From: Dictyophora rubrovolvata
Taxonomy: Eukaryota; Basidiomycota; Agaricomycetes; Phallales; Phallaceae
Assembly (NCBI GenBank): GCA_029959195.1
Contig: CP114118.1
Span: forward strand, 1,178,001 to 1,242,000
Reading direction: 5' to 3'
Length of the DNA stretch: 64,000 nt
Shown: one piece after another, positions 1 to 11,694 of the stretch
How the letters are laid out: each line of letters opens with the position of its first letter
How positions within the stretch are numbered: position 1 is the first letter of the stretch
Made by a program: the position numbers and the translations under genes
The notes under the pieces: generated by a model
What the model saw: only the letters and a program-made list of their open reading frames with translations
What the model was told of the DNA's origin: nothing
The model's database searches: none

Positions 1-862
1 CGAATCCTCGCGGGCACTCCTAGGCATCATCGTTTTCACTGCATTCCGTTCGACCAGCCAACAGCCAACGTTGCCATTTATTTTCTCTTGTATCTTTTAA
101 AAATGCAATTGAACCTTCAAATCTCAGTCTGTCCTTCCTCCCACCTAATACCCGTCTTGTTTTTGACAGGTATTCTGCTTTTGTTTTCTCCGCTTTTGTT
201 ACTGTCAAAGTGTTATGTGTTACTTTTGTTGTTTCTTTTTTTTGCCTCTGCATGTCCCTCAATTCATTTGATCCACCGAATTTCATTCACTGCCATTGTT
301 TAACCTTCGGGTGATATTCAATTCTGCAGTTTCAATCTTTTTCCTCTATGGAGGTCAAACCTATTCGCGTAAACTTTGTTTTTTTCTGGCCTTGGCCGAT
401 TCATTATCCCAATTTTCTTTTCTCTCTACTTCTTTGTATCTTTGGCTTTGAAATAGGTTTATTTTGATAGTATATCTGTCTTTGGAACATAAATTTTATG
501 AAAGCAGTACTATCATGCAAACTCTCGTACATACGTTCATACACGAACAAATCATTACAGGTACAACAGTTTCGGTACTTCGTAACAAAAAAAAGTCAGA
601 AGTAATCATCTTTTTAACGATGCCTGTGCAAAGCCAACCTGTGCAGACTGCGCGTTGGAATGCGGACAAGGAAATACCCCGACATCGAACAGTATACATA
701 GAACTTGGACCCGTCACCTCAACAAAAACAACGAACCCCTTTTTGCTCAGAGTTAGTCTGGGCGAAAAGGAGAGGAGAGGACGTTATTCCAGCTATGAAA
801 ATGGTAATACCACGAAGTCATTTCGTAAATGCTACGTGAGGGTGATAACGTGACATATACCA
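1..862. other. Window edge, no supported gene
   Basis: Pyrimidine-rich plus strand with two overlapping open frames (about 90 and 130 codons) but no family motif, no matching intron pattern and unusual composition. It may be the end of a gene lying outside the window or intergenic DNA. Confidence 0.3.
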
Positions 863-1821
863 TCACTGATAAGGTTGTGCTGCTGATTCGTCGGCGATGA
901 CATATGATCGGTCCTGAGAAGGTAGTGGTGGATCGGCCTGTATGATGGCATGTGAATTGGGATGTGATACGGATTGCCGTCGTACAAGTTTGTCCGATGT
1001 GTCATTTGTAGCCCTGGAAGCCTCCAATTGTTCTTCGAGCTCCTTTATCCGTTCCCGGAGCCCCCTCGTTTGTTCCATCCACCTTTTGTAAGTTTGCTAA
1101 TAAAAATGTTATGTGATAAAGTGTTTTGAGTTATGTAAAAAAACAGTAAAGAGTCTGGTCATACCACTATTTTTTCTTTAGCTATAGCGTTGACTACGGA
1201 TGAGATAGGTAAATAGATGGTTACGAGGAAATATATGACACGAGTGTTTTTATACATACGTTCCTTGGCTCTGTTAGCTATTTCCTTGTCAATATTCTCC
1301 CGTAGCTTTTTTTGTTGTTCCTCTGTCAGGTTGAACTCGAGATTCCTGGCGGATTGCTGTTGTTGCTGTTGTTGTTGCTGTTGCTGTTGTTGTTCAGCCT
1401 GGGTTAGCTTGAGCTGGAGTTGTTTGTTCTGTGCTAAGAGGACGCGACGACTTTGTTCGTAGGAGGCGCGCATCTTGTTCGATTCTTCAAACTCTGCGTT
1501 ACGTTGTTGCTCTAAATGCTGGACCGTGGAGTTTCTTTCGTGGATGATAACATCTTTCCCCTGAAGCTCTCTTTGTAACTGAATGATCGTCTGTTCCATC
1601 TGTCGCATGCTATAACTTTTGGCATTCAAAGCGTTTTGAGAAGCAGTGCGCTCGGCACGAAGAGCTTCTATATAGTTGGTCTTTTCTTGTAGTGTGTCTG
1701 ATAAGAACTTGATAACATGTTCAACGCCGCTCCAGGAGCACCGTGTGAGAGAATCCAAGTATGTGCGTGCCTCGGCAAAGTTGTTGAGCTGAGGATGAGG
1801 TCTATTGAAAGCAGAGTTCAT
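863..1821 (-). CDS. Polyglutamine coiled-coil protein, function unknown
   Basis: I do not recognise this family. Three exons can be joined with canonical GT-AG introns: exon 1 1821-1260, intron 1194-1259, exon 2 1193-1165, intron 1097-1164, exon 3 1096-863. The first intron is needed because without it a hydrophobic, non-coding-looking stretch follows residue ~188. The protein (about 275 residues) starts with an Asn/Phe-rich segment, then a long heptad-like coiled coil rich in Glu, Gln and Arg from about residue 45 to the C-terminus, broken by a run of 16 Gln near residue 145 encoded by mixed CAA/CAG codons. The last ~60 residues are polar and probably disordered. No signal peptide or membrane segment. 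It diverges from the permease at 2532. Possible roles are scaffold or cytoskeletal; nothing in the sequence decides. Confidence 0.6.
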
Positions 1822-2531
1822 TGGTAAAAGTGCAGTAGTGTGGCGCGAATTGTGCCTTGACTCTTACGTAATACCCGGAAGACATAGCCAATGGAATAGT
1901 ATTATCGTCCAAGCTGCTTCATCATTGTCAGGGCATTCGCACTACGTATTATCGAGAAGTTATTTCAGTGATGGTCAGGCACTCATATATGTACGGGTTC
2001 AGGCCATCTGCATCACTGGGGCCTGGTAAATAATCGCGGTCGTGTCTGGCTCTCCGAGACTGCGCCGGGTGTTGATATAAGTATGTATGTATCCAGAGCG
2101 CTTCAAATATCTGATGGTACCTTTCATCTTTCTTCCCACTACATGTGCCAGTGGCTAGTGGCTGCTGACGTCGACTAAGCTTTTCGGGTTTAACGTGCGC
2201 TCTCCAATTGTCTCTCAAGGGTTTAACTCCCAATGCTCTTCAAATTCACAGCTGCGCAAGGGTGCCTGTGTCTGCTAAATTAAATGGGAAATTCCAGATC
2301 ACCACCAAGCCCCGAGATTGCCATGACACTTCTCTAAACCACCTATGTATATCATCTCAGCTTCTATTCTCACATAAAGCTATATAAACATATCACCATC
2401 TCTTTCCCTCAAATTTAGAGGCATCAAAAAACCCTGCAGGGACCCGTATCACTACTGGCTGCATAGGCCTTCTGTCTTCTCGTCTTCCCACTGACAGCAC
2501 TCCCGAGCTCAGACTGGTTTCAATTCAAAGT
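1822..2531. promoter_or_regulatory. Divergent intergenic region with a TATA-like box before the permease
   Basis: This 710-bp gap separates two divergent start codons. Upstream of the permease ATG there is a TATA-like stretch (CTATATAAAC) near 2380-2390, about 145 bp before the start codon, followed by pyrimidine-rich sequence, which fits a regulated nutrient transporter promoter. No convincing gene was found in the gap; open frames there lack any family motif. Confidence 0.35.
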
Positions 2532-4457
2532 ATGTCGAGCCATGAAAATTCGCTTCTGAAGGAAAAGGACTCCAGCCTTTTGACAAAGTCAATTGAGATT
2601 AATACCAAGGATGTCGAACTGCCAGGCTCCGATATCGCTTCGAACTGTTGGAATGACCAAAAGGATATGGAACGCTTAGGCAAAAAGCAAGAGATGAAGG
2701 TGCAGAATACACACACACACGCGTTCACCATCTGTTGCCCTTTTTTTATTGAAACTATTGTCATGTATAGCGCATCTTCAACTTTCTCACTACTCTTGCA
2801 TTCACATGTCTCTTAATGAGCACTTGGGAAGGTCAATTAACGTTAGTATTATGCTTTATCCCCGTCATCCTTCGCGTTCATTGTCATCTAATCAAAAAAG
2901 TCAAGCGTAACCTCCTTTGGTCTTGTTAACGGCGGTACTGCCGGCTTGATATACATGTATATCATGACATGGTTCGGGTTTTCATGCTTGATTGCATCTA
3001 TGGCCGAAATGGCTTCAATGGCGCCCACAACTGGCGGTCAATACCATTGGGTTTCCGAGTTTGCTCCCAAAAGCTCTCAAAGGTTTCTGAGCTATATGAC
3101 TGGTAAATTCATAGAATTTTCATTCCAATTGTTTATCAATCAAGCCTCTCACACAAGCGTCCTCAAGGATGGGTCGCCGTTTTGGCTTGGCAGACTGGCA
3201 TCACCAGCATTGCGTTTTTAACGGCATCCCAGATCCAGAGTCTTTTGATTGTTATGGATACCCGTTATGTCTTTGAACAATGGCATGCCACTCTTCTTAT
3301 AATTGCCGTCTCGCTTTTGGCCCTCGTTTTCAACACCGTTCTGATCAGACGACTCCCTCTGGTGGAAATAATTGCATTGGTATTGCATATAGTCGGGTTT
3401 TTCGTCATTCTAATCACGCTTTGGGTTCTTGCACCTCGTAACTCTGCAAAAGTAGTATTCACCCAGTTCACCGATGGAGGAGGGTGGGGGAATACCGGCC
3501 TGTCTACGTTGATTGGGGTGTTATCCCCCATTTTCGCATTCGTTGGACCTGATTCAGCTGCACATTTGTCCGAAGAAATTCGAGACGCGTCTCTTGTTCT
3601 TCCTCAAGCTATGATGGCGACCACTTGCCTTAACGGGTTTCTGGGATTTGTAATGCTCATCACATTTTGCTTTTGCCTCGGGGATATCAATACAATTTTG
3701 GCTAATCCTCAAGTTCAACCATATATTTTGGTTTTCCAGAGCGTCACCAAATCTAACGCTGGAACGGCCGTCTTGAGTGCAATTCTCATCATTTTGACAT
3801 TTTGCGGTTGCGTTAGTAACATGGCCACCGCTTCGCGGCAGTTATTTGCATTCGCACGAGATAAAGGTGTTCCTTTTGCTTCGTTTCTATCTCGAGTGAG
3901 TTCGATTCTTCTTGATGGGAGCCTTTTCATTCTTGCTAACACACGAAACTCGGGAATTTTATTTTATTTTTCATTATGACCCCTCCTAGGTCAGGCCTGG
4001 TCTCGATATTCCTGTTAATGCGGTTATAGCGTCTTTCACAATCACATGTCTGCTATCCCTAATCAATATCGGCAGCACAGTCGCATTCAACGCTATTGCA
4101 TCGCTAGGAACAGCGGCACTTTTGTCCTCATACATCATTTGCATTGCTTGTGTTCGTTTGAAAAGATTGCGACACGAGCCGTTGCCTCCGGCGCGGTGGA
4201 GTCTTGGCAGATGGGGAGGGGTGGTCAATGATTTAGCTTTGGCATTCCTAGTTCTCGTGTTTGTGATGACCTTCTTCCCAATGACGAAGATAGTGAATCC
4301 CACGAATTTCAACTGGAATATTCTGATCTACATGTGCACGATTATATTTTCACTGGTGTACTTCTTCGTCAAGGGTCGACGTGTATACACTGGTCCTGTC
4401 GCGCTGATCAGGGAGGATATTGCTTCACCGGCTGCGGTGGAAGTTGTTAAGACGTAG
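2532..4457 (+). CDS. Amino-acid/GABA/choline permease (APC superfamily)
   Basis: Five exons (2532-2699, 2771-2841, 2906-3102, 3168-3895, 3990-4457) join to a 543-residue protein, the normal length for fungal amino-acid permeases of the GABA permease / choline transporter group. Motifs visible: the STWEG segment closing TM1, the GLVNGGTAGLIY re-entrant motif of TM2, the SMAPTTGGQYHWV segment of TM3, and the FVGPDSAAHLSEE motif of TM6. About 12 hydrophobic segments follow a 55-residue hydrophilic cytosolic N-terminus. It should import amino acids, GABA, choline or a related amine across the plasma membrane by proton symport; the substrate cannot be read from sequence. The start codon is the first ATG that gives a full-length protein. 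All four introns are canonical GT-AG. Neighbouring MFS and later OPT and sugar transporters show the region is transporter-rich, but there is no cluster logic. Confidence 0.88.
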
Positions 4458-5151
4458 CCTCTGTATTTTCTTTCTAGTATACATAGTACTGTTTATTTTG
4501 TAGACTTGAAAAATGGGAAATTGTTCCTAGTTCATTCAGTCGAAAGCGGACCCCATTAACCCTGCATATGCTGGCTCTGAGCTGGACGTACATCCACCAT
4601 GCACACACGTTTCATAAATAAACCTAGTTTGCTTCTCGGCGACTCTTCCCGACCGCAAAGAGAAGATGCACAGAACCCGCGGTGATTAGTGACTATGTAC
4701 ATATACTTATGACTGGTAGCTCCACTGGCATTTGCCCCAAACTGTCATCCCTCCCTGATCCGCTCGCTCAGTCCGAGTCCGAGGCTCAAGTTTGGCTCAA
4801 ATTCCCAAAACGTCTTCCCGTTTGGGGACGTTCCCCGACGGAATATTCAGGTAAGTAGTATTATTATGGATTATGGATTATTTCAAAACATTGCCACAAA
4901 CGGTAATAGGAGTCATGCACGGGTCAGGCCAGAGTCAGCAGGCCTCCTGCATGTCTTTTTTACGGAGCTAGTACTGCCATAGTTTTCAAATTTCAAAATT
5001 TCAAGCTTCAGGTCCATTTTTAGGTGTCGTGTCGGGCCTTTAATTTGGCTCTGGATTTGGTCCCGAGCTTAAATAGCTTCGTATTCCATCATGCAATCCA
5101 AGTCCGCGTCCGGCCTTGAGTTCCTTCGCATTGCCCTCCTGATCTTCGCCC
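4458..5151. other. Intergenic region, no gene seen
   Basis: About 690 bp between the permease stop and the MFS start, both on the plus strand. It must hold the permease 3' end and the MFS promoter. It contains a short tandem 'attatggatt' duplication near 4861-4885 and several C-rich tracts. No open frame with family motifs on either strand. Confidence 0.4.
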
Positions 5152-7644
5152 ATGCTCAAGTCGGATTTTCACCCCAATGACTACGAGAAGAGGGCCCCTT
5201 CCCCCGACTCAGCCAGTCTCTCCGACCTCAACAAACATGGCGTCCCTTTGGACGATCTCGCCTTCGTAAAACGGACAATGTATTCTTCTTGATAATAATT
5301 TTCCAAATCTTTACCTGACCGGAATCCCCTGTCTCTTTCTCTTTCCCCCCCCCCCTTAGACGAAAAGTCGATCTACGTTTACTCCCAATCCTGGGTAGCA
5401 TATACGCTTTCAGGTCAGTTCTCTTTCTGTTTAGCTTGTTCCTCTGATTCAAGCCTTTTCGCTCGTTTGCCTGTAGCTTGATAGATAGAAATAACCTATC
5501 AAATGCTTTTATATCAGGCGCAAGTGTCGAGATTGTACGTTGAACACACGTTTACCTGGTCTGTCTGTCTGCTCCAACGCTGTTCTCTAGCGACTCGGTG
5601 CCGGAAACCACTATTCATTAGCTACCTTGGTCTTCTTTATACCATATATCATTCTAGGCATGTATTTCTTTATCTATTCGCAAGAATACAACAATATTAA
5701 CTCCTCTCTGCTAGAGATCCCCTCCAATATAGTCTTCCGTCGAGTAGGCGCTTCCAAGTTTCTCGGAACGATAGGCTTGTCAGCCTTTTCATAACCCCTT
5801 CTCTTGATTTTATTTTTTCCTCACAATTTTTTTTTTTGTTTTTCGCTAGACTCTGGGGCGTAATCATGATTTCAATGGGCTTTGTCAAGACATGGAACCA
5901 GATGGCTGCCTTGCGTGGTTTATTGGGTATTCTTGAGGCAAGTACTCGTGCTTTTTTTTTCGCTTTAGTCACTGTGTTTTCTCAAACGCATTTTTTCAGG
6001 CAGGATTCTTCCCCGCTTGCGTATGGTTAATATCCTGCTGGTACACCAGGATTGAAGTTCAAACCCGTTTAGCTGCTTTCTATCTTGTGTACGCATCCAT
6101 AAAGCGCCATTTTTATTTGATTTTCTCTTAGCCTTTTTTTTTTTATAAAACAACAAAAAAATCTTTTAACTTTAGCTCCGTCGTTGTTGGTGCATTCTCT
6201 AGCAGTCTAGCTTTTGGCCTAAGTCAGATTAAAGCCGATCATCTCAGTGGCTGGCGATGGATCCTCGTAGGCCGAATTCCCTTGAGACCGAAATTCGCGA
6301 TCACTCACAGATCATATAGATCATCGAAGGTATCATCACATGTGCCTTGAGTCTGTTGGGCTTCTTCGGTGCGTACGATGGCCCTTTCTTAGTCACTCCT
6401 GTGTCGGTCTCAAATAGCACACAGCAATTGTCGATTTTCCCGATAAGAACAAATTTTTAACGTACGAAGAGACGCAGCTCGTCAAGGAGCGTGTAGAGCG
6501 TGATCGTGCAGATACCGAGCACGATGCTCTGACCATCGCAAAATGTTTGCATTATGCCTGCGATCTAAAATTATATAGTATGGTCATTTCCCCATATTTT
6601 CACCGGGACCAGTCTCATCTTTTCGGCAGGTTTTTCTTTGGGGTATTTGTGCACGACTCTGTACGTCTTCACTCCTCTCGACGGTCTACTTACGCCCTGA
6701 GTTTTCCATTTACCTCATTAACAGCGCCACGTATGCATATGGTTATTTCACACCGATTATTTTGGTTGGCATGGGCTTCTCGGTCAAGAACGCTCAGCTT
6801 CTGGTATATGCGCTTTGGTTATATATAAGCTCTCTCTGCATTCTCATTTCCTTTTTGTAGATCGCGCCCACTGGTTTATGTGCATGCTTAATTGCCCTTC
6901 TCATTAGCAGATTATCTGATCGAACTGGCCTGCGCGGTCCTTTTGTGTGTATAATTATATTTATATCTCTTTCTAATAAATTATTAATTTTCATGTATTT
7001 TTTAGATCATATTGCAAGCTTGCATGGCCATAACCGGACTTTCAATGACAGCTTTCCATCCGAAGAATGCTGTAGGACTTTAACTATGCTTAAAATGTTT
7101 GAGTTTTAATCTCTCTTGTTCAAAACTTTAGGTCCGTTTTGCTGGCTGTTTTATTGGTCTGGCTGGTGCTCAGGGCAATATTCCTTCGCTGCTTGCATAC
7201 GTGAGGCTAGCCCATCGTTTATTAAAGACTAATATATAAAAGGTGGTTGATAGCAATCTAATAACATTCGGAGACAAAGTAAACGAGCCTTCGCTACTGC
7301 AATGCAAGTCGCATTCGGAGGAATCGGTAAGTATCTTCTGCTTTTTTATTTATTTTTGAATTTATTATCGACACCGTTGTCACAAGGCGGTATCATGGCA
7401 TCACTCGGTTCGTGAATCCCATTTAATCAGCATTGTGTTTGAATCCGCTGAATTTGCATTTTCAGCATATCGTCAACAAGATTCTCCCAGATATCGCTTG
7501 GGTATCACGATTACAATCGCATTCCAAGGCCTTCTCATTCTTCTAGTTGTGCTGAATTCGACGTGGTTCATCTATCGTAACAACCAAGTTAGAAAAGGTG
7601 GTAAACCCATTGAAGGTCATTCCGGGTTTTTATACACTTTGTGA
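5152..7644 (+). CDS. MFS transporter, DAL5/allantoate permease-like (anion:cation symporter family)
   Basis: A heavily split gene (about 17 exons) encoding roughly 500 residues with 12 predicted TM segments. Family landmarks: RRKVDLRLLPILGSIYAFS at TM1, IDRNNLSNA after TM1, GLLGILEAGFFPACVW at TM4, WRWILIIEG at TM6, SDRTGLRGPF in TM9-10, and a C-terminal YRQQDSPRYRLG segment typical of the DAL5/ACS group (allantoate, nicotinate, pantothenate, biotin precursors). The substrate is not decidable. The start was chosen because it leads in frame through an acidic N-terminus into VKRTIRRKVD after a 5280-5359 intron. Two introns require or favour GC donors: 5658-5714 (GCATGT, restores IILEIPSN) and 5938-5999 (GCAAGT, restores LEAGFFP; a GT alternative would give LEARFFP). 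All other introns placed are GT-AG. Confidence 0.82.
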
Positions 7645-7924
7645 AAATAGATTTTCATATATGTTTTTCCCATGTGAGGCACGTTACTTGGTATGATTAC
7701 AATTGGTTGATTTATACCATGATGATATACATATAATATATATGAATAAATGTACCTGATTTATAACGTCAAACATCATCGTATGCATTCATACATTTTG
7801 AATGCTCGTGATTTGAAGGGGAATGGATCGTCACCGTCGACAGGTGGTGTCCTGAAAGAAAGAAGAATTAAAAAGTTAGCAAGCACCAAGAAAAGAATAT
7901 ATGCATTCAAAGATATATATTTAT

Positions 7925-8746
7925 TTACTCTAATGGCCCAAACACTTTCATACCACGTATGTGTGTATCCTTTCCATTCATATGGTTTGCTACGACGACA
8001 ACCTGAAGCACGTAGGCATGAAGAGGTTTCCTGACGAGTAAATAATAAGCGAAAATGAGTCAATACCAGGTTGATTGATTGATTTACACTCCTCCATCCT
8101 CTGAGGGTTCCATGTAGACGTCAAACAACAACCATCCATCGGGCTGTTGAAATGTGACGAGACGGACGTCTTGCAAATCGCTCAAGCCAGTTCCGGCACG
8201 AATACATAGCGTCGCTGGCGTATATGAGTCATCGCATTGATAACTGAGGTGCAATGCAATTTTCTGGAAAAGAAGGAAAGAAGATATCGTGGACCCAGAC
8301 TGGAATTTAAAAACAAGAAATAGTATTGGTTTACCTGTATGGCGACTTTCTTGCTGAATTGGACAGTTATAAAATGAGGTTGAGGACCATCCGAACTGTA
8401 TTGATTCGAGACAAAGGATCTCCGTGAGACACACTAAAGGCGAAGAAGACAGTGACTGACTGCCAGAAAGTATCTGGATCATCGTCCCTCAAGCATTCGA
8501 TTCCAAATCCAAACTTGTGCGAAGAAACAGTCCATTTCGCTAAATGGCCAATGTCTGGATAGCTGGTCGCTAGTTTAGAAAGCCCTGGAAGAAAGACAGT
8601 GAAAGTAAGATCGAATGGTCGCAATACACGGAGGTGTAAAGAGAAGAGAAAAGTCGAATTCCTTCAAAAAAAAAAAAAAAGGAAAATCGAAGAAATTATT
8701 CTGGTGACAATTTCGATTTACCTTTGTTCGGGAGAACATCTGCCAT
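7925..8746 (-). CDS. APC10: Anaphase-promoting complex subunit 10 (Doc1)
   Basis: Five exons encode about 170 residues, close to the usual APC10 size, made up almost entirely of the DOC domain. Recognisable elements in order: SYPDIGHLAKWTVSS, GIECLRDDDPDTFW, then SDGPQPHFITVQFSKKV, KIALHLSYQCDDSYTPATL, the GWLLFDV strand, and the C-terminal VVVVANHMNGKDTHIRGMKV, which is the signature of this family. APC10 helps the APC/C recognise D-box substrates for ubiquitination during mitotic exit. The last exon is missed if the stop at 8084-8086 is taken at face value: a GTAAAT donor just before it joins to 8020 and downstream. The normally conserved WQSDG becomes WHSDG across the second intron. APC10 homologues often end in Ile-Arg-like tails that bind APC3; here the end is FGPLE. 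Confidence 0.9.
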
Positions 8747-9502
8747 TCTGCAAGGTATATATGGTTAGTACTTGGCACACGTACTAAGCGGCGGTTTCCG
8801 AGGGATCATTGCACCGTATTACACTCTCACTAATTTTCTTGTCCAGAGACAAGACCTCCATTTACAAGTACAATATAACTGCGGAAAATGGTTTTGGGTT
8901 TTGAATCGCCATGTGCGTGCGTTTTTATCCTTTTCTCGTTTCACGAGTTCTTTTTTTCTTTGCTTGATTATACTCTATTATTTCGTCCTGCCTCGCGAGC
9001 TTCGACTGGTATCGCTCATTGATTATACCCCTAAATTCGTCCCTCCTTTCAAGCTCTTTACTCGCTCACTTTTAAGCCAGGAACTTGTGGGAAGTACAAG
9101 TAACTATTGACGTTGTTATCATTTCCTCATTAGGCACATATCCCTCGCTTTCAGGTACCCTCATCCAAAGCCATTGCTAGAAGATTATTCAAGAGAATTC
9201 TCGATATCAGTGTTCAACTGGTATCGACGCATACATTTGGTTCGGTTCGTACAAGTGAAAAACTGCAAACACTCGAAACATCAAAATTAGCAGTTAGAAC
9301 TACTTTACCATTGGTCGGTCTTTTAACCCTATGCGCTTAGATGGCTCGCATTACACTGATTTTTGTGCCATACTCTTTCTAGCGTATATGAATGTTACAA
9401 AGAAGGGAAATGACATGCGTAATAGCTTGTGAGGGAAAGAAAGAAAGAAAGAAAAGCAAAAACAAGACGACAAGCAACCCAGAGGGGTTTAATTATACAC
9501 GC
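8747..9502. other. Intergenic region, nothing recognised
   Basis: Between the APC10 start and the UBX gene end, this 755-bp region holds the APC10 promoter and the UBX 3' end. A 112-codon open frame on the plus strand (8772-9110) is hydrophobic and lysine-poor but shows no family motif or intron structure, so it is not called. Short purine-rich GAAA repeats lie near 9436-9456. Confidence 0.35.
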
Positions 9503-10587
9503 TCACTTTTCTGTTCAGATTTATTCAACGTCAATATATATATACGGATAAACTATTTCTGGATAAAGGTCAAAATACACTCACTTCCCATCTTGAACCA
9601 CTTTGGGACTGATTTACTATTACTGGATTTCGTCTTTGGAGCGACTGGGATATCTTTCCCCGGTTCATCTGGCTTAGTGGCATGATCGCCAGCCATGGGG
9701 GACAGGGGAAGATCCTGTGCTTGAGCCAAGATAGACTCCATGAGCGGGGCTCGTAAATTAGGGTCTAGCAGATCTCATTAACCAGCAGCCCGCTAATTGA
9801 GTGATGAGTAAACGACTATTATTGACATACATACCGTTCAAGGACCCATCTAAGAATGACAGCATAAGAACGGATGAGGGAGCCAGTTGTAACTCGTAAA
9901 GTGTCAAATCTCGGACTTTGAGATCGGATACTTTGAGCTCCCTGCGTGGGGGGGTTTGGTCTTATATGTCATGTCAGAGTGGACATCGCCGGGAAAGGAT
10001 AGAAAGGACGTGCATAATACAAACTTGATGGGTTTAACGTCATCTCTCAAACAGCTTCTCACAAATGCGTACACCGAGCGTATCTTGTCAGTAGAAGGAA
10101 AGGCACGCTCGAGCTGGGTTCTGTCCGGAAACTTGACACGTATCCGAGTCTGCGAGCTGGATAGTATCACTTTGCTAATATATTGGCTAACTTCAATCGA
10201 CAGGAGCGCTCACCGTCGGGTATTTTTCCCGCCTCGCTTTGAGTTCTCTCTCTCGAACTTCTCTCGTCTTCAAAGGAGCGTTGACCAGAGCTTCCCGAGT
10301 ACGCACTTGAGCCTCGTAAGATGCCTTCAATTCACCAATAGTTGGTTCGAAATATGAATCAGGAAGATCTGCGCGGGAATGCGATTAGATTTGCGTTTCG
10401 AAACTCAAGATGGGGCTGGGGCCTCAATGTTCTTACCTGGAATCGGGGGGGAGGCTGTTCCATTTAAAGGGTTCCAAACTTTAATACCTGCGGTGGAAAT
10501 TTCTTCCCCTGCCAATACATCCTTAGCCTTTCCTTGGTTATTATCTTTGCTTTCGGAAGTCTCCTTCGGATTTCCTTCCGATGACAT
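9503..10587 (-). CDS. TUG/ASPSCR1-like UBX-domain protein (p97/Cdc48 cofactor)
   Basis: Residues ~50-100 match the TUG/ASPSCR1 linker (DLPDSYFEPTIGELKA, then a basic helix ending in REKYP), followed by a UBX domain (RIRVKFPDRTQLERAFP, FVRSCL, FVLYQTPPRREL, LYELQLAPSSVLMLSF) and a C-terminal tail ending PKWFKMGKK. Such proteins bind Cdc48/p97 and remodel its hexamers. Exon 1 runs 10587-10437. The intron 9961-10013 appears to start with GC (GCACGT); it restores the invariant UBX segment YQTPPRR, whereas the only in-frame GT solution gives FVLCTELK and loses it. The last short exon (ending at 9503) is inferred. The protein, about 265 residues, is much shorter than animal TUG and lacks the N-terminal ubiquitin-like domain. 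It is divergent from the PITH gene with 97 bp between start codons. Confidence 0.8.
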
Positions 10588-10684
10588 CGCAGCGGTGTGA
10601 CGGATGTGGTTGCAGTAACTTGAACCCCGCCGCCACCGTGATTTTTGGGGGGGGACCACTCAGACTCTGCTGTGCTTGCTCAAC
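10588..10684. promoter_or_regulatory. Compact bidirectional promoter, UBX gene / PITH gene
   Basis: Only 97 bp lie between the two divergent start codons (10587 minus, 10685 plus). The segment includes a GC-rich part and a run of nine G. Both transcripts' 5' ends must fall here or overlap the opposite gene. Confidence 0.45.
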
Positions 10685-11582
10685 ATGTCACACAACCACG
10701 ACCACAATTGTGGTCATGGCCACGATCATGACCATGACGGAGATTCAGGCCCTGGCTCGTCGGACAACCTGTACCAATACATCGACCATCCAAATGTGCG
10801 CATCTTGAATGCCACCGTAGACGAATCTGCCAAAATTCTCAAACCTTGGGATCAACGATTGGACGAGACGGTGGTACTTCATTCACCCCCTCGGTCTTGT
10901 TGTCTGAACTAATTTGGTATTTATATCCGGAGTATGTGGAATCAGACGCAGATGATCAGCTGTAAGCTCGGTGCAGCTCGACATCATTCTGCTCGCATTG
11001 TGCGCTTACTCACAGTGTAGGATCATCCGTGTTCCTTTCACGGGAAACGTAAAGCTGCGCTCTATCCTCCTCAAAACTGGTCCGGGAGATCAGACACCCA
11101 GTAAGGTTTCCCTCGTAGGTCTTCGCTGTCAACGTGTCACTGCGGCTAGAATTTTGACGGCAGAATTCACACTTAGTTCGTTAATCATGACCATCTCGAT
11201 TTTGACGACGTTCTCGACGTTCAGCCTGTGCAAGAATGTGTTATTGTACAAAGCCGTGAAGTAGGAGATTATGCGGTCAGGTAGTAGATTACAATTGTTC
11301 TTTCTATCCAATCTTTGATGCTGACCGACTCTGTTTGAAAGACCTGCTAAATTTTCCAACGTCTCTTCTGTGACCTTGTTCTTTCCTTCTTCTCAGGGTG
11401 CCGATTCCATCAGATTGTATTACCTGGGATTTCTGGGATCGTTCTTCGAGCGCAAAGACAGCCCCACTGTCATTGTCTACGAGGCCCAGGCAAATCCTGC
11501 TGATCATCCAAAAATACAAGGAACTGAGCCCTTCCCCGCACATATGGGACTAGGTAATAGCAGGGACGGAGGCGCATACTAG
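10685..11582 (+). CDS. PITH-domain (DUF1000, thioredoxin-like C-terminal) protein
   Basis: About 220 residues in five exons. The N-terminus is His/Asp-rich (SHNHDHNCGHGHDHDHD, a possible metal-binding segment), followed by a complete PITH domain: YQYIDHPNVRILNATVDE, YVESDADDQLIIRVPFTG, VKLRSILLK, SLFVNHDHLDFDDV, AKFSNVSSVTLFFP, and YYLGFLGSFFERKDSP. PITH domains occur in the proteasome-interacting thioredoxin TXNL1 and in stand-alone PITHD1, which this resembles because there is no thioredoxin domain. In TXNL1 this domain docks on the 26S proteasome; that role here is inference. The third intron is best placed with donor GTAGGT after a Ser-Leu codon pair, giving the conserved SLFVN. Confidence 0.88.
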
Positions 11583-11694
11583 CCATATCATATCATAATT
11601 TTTCGATTGATTGTATATGTAAACCTAAAAAGAAAATTGTGAATCATTACATACACACTACGTTACGTTACATAAATATTTAGTAAATCAACGA

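Noticed and set aside
464-853. Plus-strand 129-codon open frame near the window start
   Set aside because: No recognisable motif and no supporting structure.
1217-1462. Plus-strand frame with a run of 14 Cys
   Set aside because: Antisense shadow of the polyglutamine tract.
8772-9110. Plus-strand 112-codon hydrophobic open frame
   Set aside because: No family motif, no splice pattern, and lies in the APC10 promoter; likely chance.
11101-11175. A short in-frame loss in the PITH domain at the third intron
   Set aside because: Moving the donor to GTAGGT restores the expected SLFVN; no anomaly remains.
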